A stretch of 64,000 bases of DNA from Ruegeria lacuscaerulensis (GTDB lineage Bacteria; Pseudomonadota; Alphaproteobacteria; Rhodobacterales; Rhodobacteraceae): contig NZ_WQGO01000001.1 of assembly GCF_013034685.1 (NCBI RefSeq), positions 806,001-870,000 of the forward strand, in the 5' to 3' direction. Position numbers and translations under genes: made by a program. The notes beneath the pieces were generated by a model. It made no database searches, was not told where the DNA came from, and saw only the letters and a program-made list of their open reading frames with translations. Positions 59,643 to 64,000 of the stretch are shown piece by piece. The stretch's first letter is position 1, and each line of letters begins with the position of its first letter.

Positions 59643-60730
59643 TCCGCAGCCTCCTTTGGGGTGATCCGTTCCTCGGCCTCGCGGCGTAGTTTTCGGACCA
59701 ATTCCAGTTCGGACTGGAAATCCACGTAATGCGGCAGTTTGATATGTTCGAGGAAACCGGTGGCCTGAATGTTGTCGGCATGGCTTAGGACAAATTCCTC
59801 ATCCTGCGCGGGCGCGCCCAGATTGTCTTCGCCCAACTCCTCCCACCGCAAGGCCCGGTCGACCAGAGCCATGGCAATGGATTTACGCTCGGACTGACCA
59901 AAGACCAAACCATAACCGCGGGTGAACTGAGGTGGTTCGGTTTTTGAGCCCTTGAATTGGTTAACTGTCTCGCATTCGGTCAACTCGACTTCACCGATTT
60001 CTATGGCAAAGCCCAACTCGGTAATGTCCATCTCGACTGCAACTTTGCCAATCCGCAGTTCGCCCACGAAAGCATGGTTGCGGGCGTATCCGCGTTGGGT
60101 GGAATACGCCATGCCCAGTACAAACCCTTCATCCCCGCGGGTCAGGGATTGCAGACGCAGGGGACGGGTCGAGGGAAACTCCATCGGTTCACGTGTCAGG
60201 TCGCCCGGTGTCTCGTCGCTGGTAGGTTCATCCTGAATGATGTCCTCACCCTTGAGGAATTCGGTGATATGTGGCGTTGGCTCGGTGCGCGGCGCGGCTT
60301 CGGGCGCAATCGGGTCGCCGCCTTCTGCGGCCAGTTTGAAATTCAGCAAACGATGAGTGTAGTCGAAGGTCGGCCCCAGCACCTGCCCGCCAGGCGCATC
60401 CTTGAACGTGGCTGAAATGCGCCGGTCGCAGGCCATATTGCCTGTCGCAACCGGGTTGGTGTACCCAAAGCGCGGCAGCGTCGTGCGGTAGGCTCGGATC
60501 AGGAAAATCGCCTCGATCAGATCTCCGCGCGCCTGTTTGATCGCCAGTGCAGCAAGATCAGGGTCATACAGCGACCCTTCCGCCATCACCCGGTTCACTG
60601 AAAGGCTTAGTTGTTCGCGGATTTGGGCGACGCTCAGCTCGGCCACGTCCGGCGCGCCTCGGCGCTCTTCGGCCAGCCAGGCATGGGCGTTCTCGATCGC
60701 CTTCTCACCCCCTTTGACAGCGACATACAT
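59639..60730 (-). CDS. phnI: C-P lyase core subunit PhnI
   Basis: A 363-residue nucleosidase/transferase subunit. With PhnG, H and L it replaces the adenine of ATP by methylphosphonate. It starts MYVAVKGGEKAIENAHAWL, the highly conserved PhnI N-terminus, and RFGYTNPVATGNMACDRRIS and ARGDLIEAIFLIRAYR-type helices follow. It lies three bases after phnH and overlaps the HAD gene by four bases. Confidence 0.96.
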   Translation of the reverse strand: MYVAVKGGEKAIENAHAWLAEERRGAPDVAELSVAQIREQLSLSVNRVMAEGSLYDPDLAALAIKQARGDLIEAIFLIRAYRTTLPRFGYTNPVATGNMACDRRISATFKDAPGGQVLGPTFDYTHRLLNFKLAAEGGDPIAPEAAPRTEPTPHITEFLKGEDIIQDEPTSDETPGDLTREPMEFPSTRPLRLQSLTRGDEGFVLGMAYSTQRGYARNHAFVGELRIGKVAVEMDITELGFAIEIGEVELTECETVNQFKGSKTEPPQFTRGYGLVFGQSERKSIAMALVDRALRWEELGEDNLGAPAQDEEFVLSHADNIQATGFLEHIKLPHYVDFQSELELVRKLRREAEERITPKEAAE

Positions 60731-60733
60731 CGG

Positions 60734-61312
60734 TTACACCTCCGCGCTGATCTGGGTACTGCGCGGCAAGGCCGCTACGGTTGCACCAGATGTGAAAAAG
60801 AAATCGCAGCCCAGCGGATAAAGCGCCGCGTTGGCTTGCAGCGCCGGAATATCAGGCAGCGACAGTCGGGCAGTGTCCCGGATTCCCGGTCCTGACAATT
60901 GGGCCCCCTGCGCACTCAGACCATCACACTCCACGATCAGGGTGGCCGAGCGGTCGGGATATTCTGCCGTCCCTATGCGATACTGCCCGATCGGCAACAG
61001 CGCTTGCCACGCACCGACCACAAAGTCGGCCTGCGCTGCATCCGTAAAGGGTGCGCCGGTGTGGAATGTCAGCCATCGCCGCACGGCATCCGTGTCTAAC
61101 TCTCCGGCCAGACAAACCTTGGTGTCGGGGTCACACAATGTCAGCAGCAACGTGCCCGCCGCAACCGATAGCGGCGCAGGTGGCTGTGCCCCGGCCAGCG
61201 TTCTGATCTCACCCGGCCGCGCCATAACGTTCATCGCGGCGCGAAAGGCGTGAGACGACTGAACCGGAGCATTATCGAACCCACCCGAAAACTGAGCTTG
61301 TGCGGTCATCAA
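60734..61312 (-). CDS. phnH: C-P lyase core subunit PhnH
   Basis: A 192-residue PhnH protein. FRAAMNVMARPGEI near residue 24, TLLLTLCDPDTKV and the C-terminal PLGCDFFFTSGA are family sequences. It forms part of the PhnGHIJ complex. Its ATG overlaps the phnG stop by four bases. Confidence 0.94.
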   Translation of the reverse strand: MMTAQAQFSGGFDNAPVQSSHAFRAAMNVMARPGEIRTLAGAQPPAPLSVAAGTLLLTLCDPDTKVCLAGELDTDAVRRWLTFHTGAPFTDAAQADFVVGAWQALLPIGQYRIGTAEYPDRSATLIVECDGLSAQGAQLSGPGIRDTARLSLPDIPALQANAALYPLGCDFFFTSGATVAALPRSTQISAEV

Positions 61313-61767
61313 TCCTCTCCTCGGACCAATGTGAAGAACTCAACCTTGGTGGCGGCAGCTTTGGCCGCGCGCCGGGTGTGGTCTGCCTGCACACGTTCTG
61401 ACAAAGGGGCGATCACTTGGGCACGGACTTCATCCGCCGCAGCAGTTTGCATCAACGCGTCAATCAGCGCGGCAGCCTCAGATTTTGGCTTGGACCGGCC
61501 CTGGACATAGCCATGCCCGACCGTGCCATCCTCCAACACCACCGAACACCGGGTAACGGTCATTTCCCCCAGGTTGAATGGGGCGCCCGTAGCCCCCGCA
61601 CGACCCCGCACCATAACGCCGCCGATTTCGGGGCGGCGCAGCCATTCAAAGCGCGGAGGCGTGGCATATTTCTGCCAAAGGGCCATTAATGCGTCTTCGG
61701 GCGCGCGGGCCAGAAGACCCATCCGCGCCCGACGCGCTTCGGTGTTGATTTCTGACAATTCCGTCAT
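61309..61767 (-). CDS. phnG: C-P lyase core subunit PhnG
   Basis: A 152-residue PhnG protein. ARRARMGLLARAP near the start, FNLGEMTVTRCSVVLEDG, and GHGYVQGRSKPKSEAAAL are typical. I chose the ATG at 61767, preceded by AAGAGGG; 13 further codons are open but would run through the operator. First gene of phnGHI-HAD-J-VOC-KLN, read away from phnF. Confidence 0.93.
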   Translation of the reverse strand: MTELSEINTEARRARMGLLARAPEDALMALWQKYATPPRFEWLRRPEIGGVMVRGRAGATGAPFNLGEMTVTRCSVVLEDGTVGHGYVQGRSKPKSEAAALIDALMQTAAADEVRAQVIAPLSERVQADHTRRAAKAAATKVEFFTLVRGED

Positions 61768-61785
61768 CGGACCCTCTTGGATGGG

Positions 61786-61814
61786 TTGTCTATTTATACT
61801 ATACAACTAGACAA
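61786..61814. promoter_or_regulatory. candidate PhnF operator between phnG and phnF
   Basis: TTGTCTA (61786-61792) and TAGACAA (61808-61814) are exact reverse complements separated by 15 bases. The middle carries TATACTATACAA, which offers a second, imperfect dyad and A/T-rich promoter-like sequence. It is 19 bases upstream of the phnG ATG and 57 before phnF, where a GntR-type repressor could control both genes. Confidence 0.6.
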
Positions 61815-61870
61815 ATATTACACCTCAACGGTACCTTCCGCAATCCACCGGTGCATGAAGATTTGATGAC

Positions 61871-62581
61871 ATGAGTAAAACACCCATCTGGAAAAGCATC
61901 GCGTTGGCCCTGATCTCAGATATCGCCGAAGGCCGCTATGACACCGGCGACCAACTGCCGACCGAGGCGCAACTGGCCGCCAAGCATGGTGTGAACCGCC
62001 ATACGGTGCGACGCGCTCTCGCAGACCTGACCGAGCAAGGGCTAGTTCACCCCCGGCGCGGAGCAGGTGTCTTTGTGGCAGCGCGACCCACCGACTATCC
62101 GATCGGAAAACGCGTCAGGTATCACAAGAGCATATCGGCCAGCGGAAAAATTCCGGGCAAGAAAATCCTGAGCCTGACAACGCGAACGTCCGATGCAGCC
62201 GAGGCCGAGGCCCTGGGCCTGACCTCCGGCGATCCGGTGCACGTCTATGACGGCTTGTCTTTAGCGGATGGTCAGCCAATCGCTCTGTTTCAAAGCGTCT
62301 TTCCGGCCAAGCGCCTGCCCAATATTCTGACCGCCTTGTCCGAGACACAATCCGTGACCAAAGCATTGCAACGCTGTGGGATCGACGACTACACCCGCCA
62401 CTCCACCCGCCTGACCGCACGCGCCGCGAGCGCAACCCAGGCTTTGCACCTGCGCTTGCCCGAGGGTGCCCCTGTCCTGCATTCGATCGGTATCAACATA
62501 GCGCCCGATGGCACACCCATCGAATATGGCCGCACCACATTTGCCGGCGAGCGCATTACTCTGACACTTGGGGATGATTGA
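61871..62581 (+). CDS. phnF: GntR/HutC-family regulator of phosphonate use
   Basis: A 236-residue regulator with a GntR winged helix (residues 10-70; DQLPTEAQLAAKHGVNRHTV) and a C-terminal UTRA ligand domain (about 95-230, LGLTSGDPVHVYDGL; ending HSIGINIAPDGTPIEYG). This is the PhnF layout, and it stands divergent from phnG with a dyad between them. It most likely represses the phn operon. Confidence 0.9.
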   Translation: MSKTPIWKSIALALISDIAEGRYDTGDQLPTEAQLAAKHGVNRHTVRRALADLTEQGLVHPRRGAGVFVAARPTDYPIGKRVRYHKSISASGKIPGKKILSLTTRTSDAAEAEALGLTSGDPVHVYDGLSLADGQPIALFQSVFPAKRLPNILTALSETQSVTKALQRCGIDDYTRHSTRLTARAASATQALHLRLPEGAPVLHSIGINIAPDGTPIEYGRTTFAGERITLTLGDD

Positions 62582-62589
62582 GCCCAAAA

Positions 62590-62700
62590 TGCTCCCGCCC
62601 GTCTTCAACCTCCTGCCGGAGGTCTCATCCCGTTGGGCATAGCGCCGCGCAAAGCGCGGCGCCGGGCCCAAGGCCGCCAGCGGGTATCGGCGTAGCCGAT
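62590..62700. repeat. tandem stem-loop element between phnF and the acetyltransferase gene
   Basis: The 161-base convergent gap holds three hairpins. First ACCTCC-TGCC-GGAGGT (62608-62623). Second, a compound stem of TTGGGC (62633-62638) pairing with GCCCAA (62666-62671), with inside it GCGCCGCGC (62642-62650) and GCGCGGCGC (62654-62662) around an AAA loop. Third, ATCGGC-GTA-GCCGAT (62686-62700). TGCTCCCGCCC (62590-62600) is the reverse complement of the block at 44654-44664. A mosaic palindromic repeat or two-way terminator. Confidence 0.6.
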
Positions 62701-62742
62701 GCGTGCGCGGGCGCGGGAGGACCACGCCCACACATGTTGCGG

Positions 62743-63357
62743 CTACTCGTATTTCTCGAGGAACGCTTCCGCCTGCAGCGACCGGAAATCCGGAAGCGCA
62801 GCCCGCAGGCGCGCATTGTCCCAATCCCACCAGGCCAAGGCCAGCATTCGTTCCGCGACGCCAGCGGGGTATCTCGGCCGGATCGGAGCAGCCGTCACAC
62901 CACCTACAATGGTGTATGGTGTGACATCCTTGGTCACGACCGCGCCTGAGGCCACAATCGCACCGTGACCAATTGTGACTTCGGGTTTGATGATCGCAGC
63001 ATGGCCGACCCATGTGTCATGACCAATCACGGTCATCCGACTGGCGCGATGTTCGAACCAAGCTGCATCATCTTCTACGTCATCCCAATAATCCGCCGAG
63101 CGATACAGGAAGTGATGCAACGAGGCTTTCTCCATCGGATGGTCCGTTGCACCGACCCGGGTAAAGCTGGCGATGTTGGCAAACTTGCCGATCTGAGCGT
63201 TCGCGATATCGCAGGTCCGGTCACAATATGAATAGTCCCCAAGCTCCACATTGGCCAATCGCGTCCCGGCACCGATTTCGACATACGCGCCGAATGTGCT
63301 GTTGGTGATCGCACAATCTGGGTGGATAAACGGTTGATCGGAACTCAGTCGTGCCAT
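62743..63357 (-). CDS. hexapeptide-repeat acetyltransferase, phosphonate-associated
   Basis: A 204-residue left-handed beta-helix protein with hexapeptide repeats through most of its length (GAYVEIGAGTRLANVELGDY; HDTWVGHAAIIKPEVTIGHG) and a C-terminal helix. Similar short acyltransferases recur in phn operons (a named phosphonate-metabolism subfamily). The likely catalytic histidine is in IGHDTWVGH. It is read from just after phnE, with 9 bases between them. Acetylation of an aminoalkylphosphonate is a possible role. Confidence 0.82.
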   Translation of the reverse strand: MARLSSDQPFIHPDCAITNSTFGAYVEIGAGTRLANVELGDYSYCDRTCDIANAQIGKFANIASFTRVGATDHPMEKASLHHFLYRSADYWDDVEDDAAWFEHRASRMTVIGHDTWVGHAAIIKPEVTIGHGAIVASGAVVTKDVTPYTIVGGVTAAPIRPRYPAGVAERMLALAWWDWDNARLRAALPDFRSLQAEAFLEKYE

Positions 63358-63366
63358 GTGGTTTCC

Positions 63367-64000
63367 TTAACTCGCAGATGACGCGATCTTTGCTTTTTTC
63401 CTTTGCGGCTTCGTTTCGCCCTGGATCAATCGGCGACGCAGCCAGCCCGAGAACCAATCCATCAGCATCACCATCAGGATGATCAGAACGATGTAGTAGG
63501 CAACCTCTTCCCAGTCTTTCTGGGTGATGATGGCCTGCGTCAGCAACAAGCCTATCCCACCGCCCGTAATCGCACCAATCACAGTGGCGCTGCGCGTGTT
63601 GGATTCGAGGAAATAGAGCAACTGGCTGAGCAGCACCGGCGTCACCTGCGGGATCACCCCGAACCGATAACGTTGCGGCGCATTGGCTCCGGTCGATTGG
63701 ACACCCTCGATCTGTTTTTGATCAACATTCTCCAGCGCTTCCGAGAAAATCTTGCCGAACGTCCCAGTATCCGTCACCAGAATGGCCAGCGCACCTGTCA
63801 GCGGACCGGGGCCGAATGCCCGCGCCAGAACGACGGTCCAGATCAGAGCGTCCACACCGCGCACAAAATCAAACACCCGGCGCGTGAGAAACCGAACCGA
63901 ACGCAGCGGGTTGAAATTGCGGGTCGCAAGAAAAGCCAGCGGCAGGGCCACAATGCCTGCCCCCAAGGTTCCGAGGAAGGCCATCAGGATCGTCTCGAAA
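63367..64000 (-). CDS. phnE: phosphonate ABC transporter permease PhnE (5' end outside window)
   Basis: The C-terminal 211 residues of a phosphonate permease. Visible are ATRNFNPLRSVRFLTRRVFDF, the cytoplasmic contact loop EALENVDQKQIEGVQSTGAN and PQVTPVLLSQLLYFLESNTRS, then two closing membrane segments and a lysine-rich tail. The frame is open to the window edge, so the N-terminus and probably phnC and phnD lie beyond base 64000. With the C-P lyase genes it completes uptake and breakdown. Confidence 0.9.
   Translation of the reverse strand, partial: FETILMAFLGTLGAGIVALPLAFLATRNFNPLRSVRFLTRRVFDFVRGVDALIWTVVLARAFGPGPLTGALAILVTDTGTFGKIFSEALENVDQKQIEGVQSTGANAPQRYRFGVIPQVTPVLLSQLLYFLESNTRSATVIGAITGGGIGLLLTQAIITQKDWEEVAYYIVLIILMVMLMDWFSGWLRRRLIQGETKPQRKKAKIASSAS

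Noticed and set aside
1..64000. CRISPR array, insertion sequence, prophage or rRNA/tRNA genes
   Set aside because: I found no regularly spaced repeats, transposase or phage-like proteins, and no tRNA or rRNA gene by eye.

Overview
The window looks like chromosomal DNA of a marine alphaproteobacterium of the Roseobacter group (Rhodobacteraceae). Base composition is high in G+C. The gene orders cmk-aroA, metK-lnt-corC-ybeY-phoH and irr/fabA-fabB-fabI are typical of that family, a SAM/SAH riboswitch sits directly before metK, and there are several accessory catabolic operons of the kind Roseobacters carry (methylated amines, peptides, phosphonates). The genus cannot be fixed from the sequence alone. 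I saw no rRNA or tRNA gene, insertion sequence, prophage or CRISPR array. Genes at both window edges (cmk, phnE) are cut.

Layout. 1-10.5 kb is a housekeeping block read on the minus strand: cmk, aroA, trmB, metK (with riboswitch), lnt, a CorC/HlyC CBS-domain protein, ybeY, phoH, an outer-membrane beta-barrel and miaB. 10.6-13.8 kb holds a glycosyltransferase-like protein, a PhyH dioxygenase divergent from a LysR regulator, and irr. 14-16.8 kb is fabA-fabB-fabI plus a small membrane protein. 16.8-25.5 kb is a series of small metabolic units: an FKBP isomerase; a coupled trio of haloacid dehalogenase, alpha/beta hydrolase and threonine dehydratase-like enzyme; two further alpha/beta hydrolases (one like PcaD); an MFS exporter; a zinc alcohol dehydrogenase paired with an enolase-superfamily enzyme; and a two-cysteine ArsR repressor of the persulfide-sensing SqrR/BigR type. 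25.6-28.6 kb is a large protein built like an ABC exporter whose ATPase motifs are all degenerate and which ends in a cyclic-nucleotide-binding domain; its best-supported start codon is AUA.

30-36 kb is a tightly coupled minus-strand operon: a dimethylglycine/sarcosine dehydrogenase-like protein, an MttB-family methyltransferase homologue without pyrrolysine, a TetR regulator and an FAD oxidoreductase, with a strong dyad before the first gene. It probably demethylates methylated amines. 37.4-44.6 kb is a peptide-type ABC transporter operon ending in a CaiB/BaiF CoA-transferase. A large MscS-type channel follows on the other strand.

47.4-53.9 kb is a seven-gene, fully overlapping plus-strand operon: two MurG/GT28-like and two GT4 glycosyltransferases, a histidine phosphatase, a NodB-like deacetylase and a small SAM methyltransferase. 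A perfect 18-bp palindrome lies upstream. It looks like a pathway for an unidentified glycan and is my best candidate for an undescribed system. 53.9-64 kb is a carbon-phosphorus lyase locus (phnG-H-I-J-K-L-N, phnM, divergent phnF, phnE), unusual in carrying a HAD hydrolase gene between phnI and phnJ and a glyoxalase-fold gene between phnJ and phnK, both translationally coupled to their neighbours. Between some convergent gene pairs lie GC-rich stem-loop elements that share short conserved blocks.
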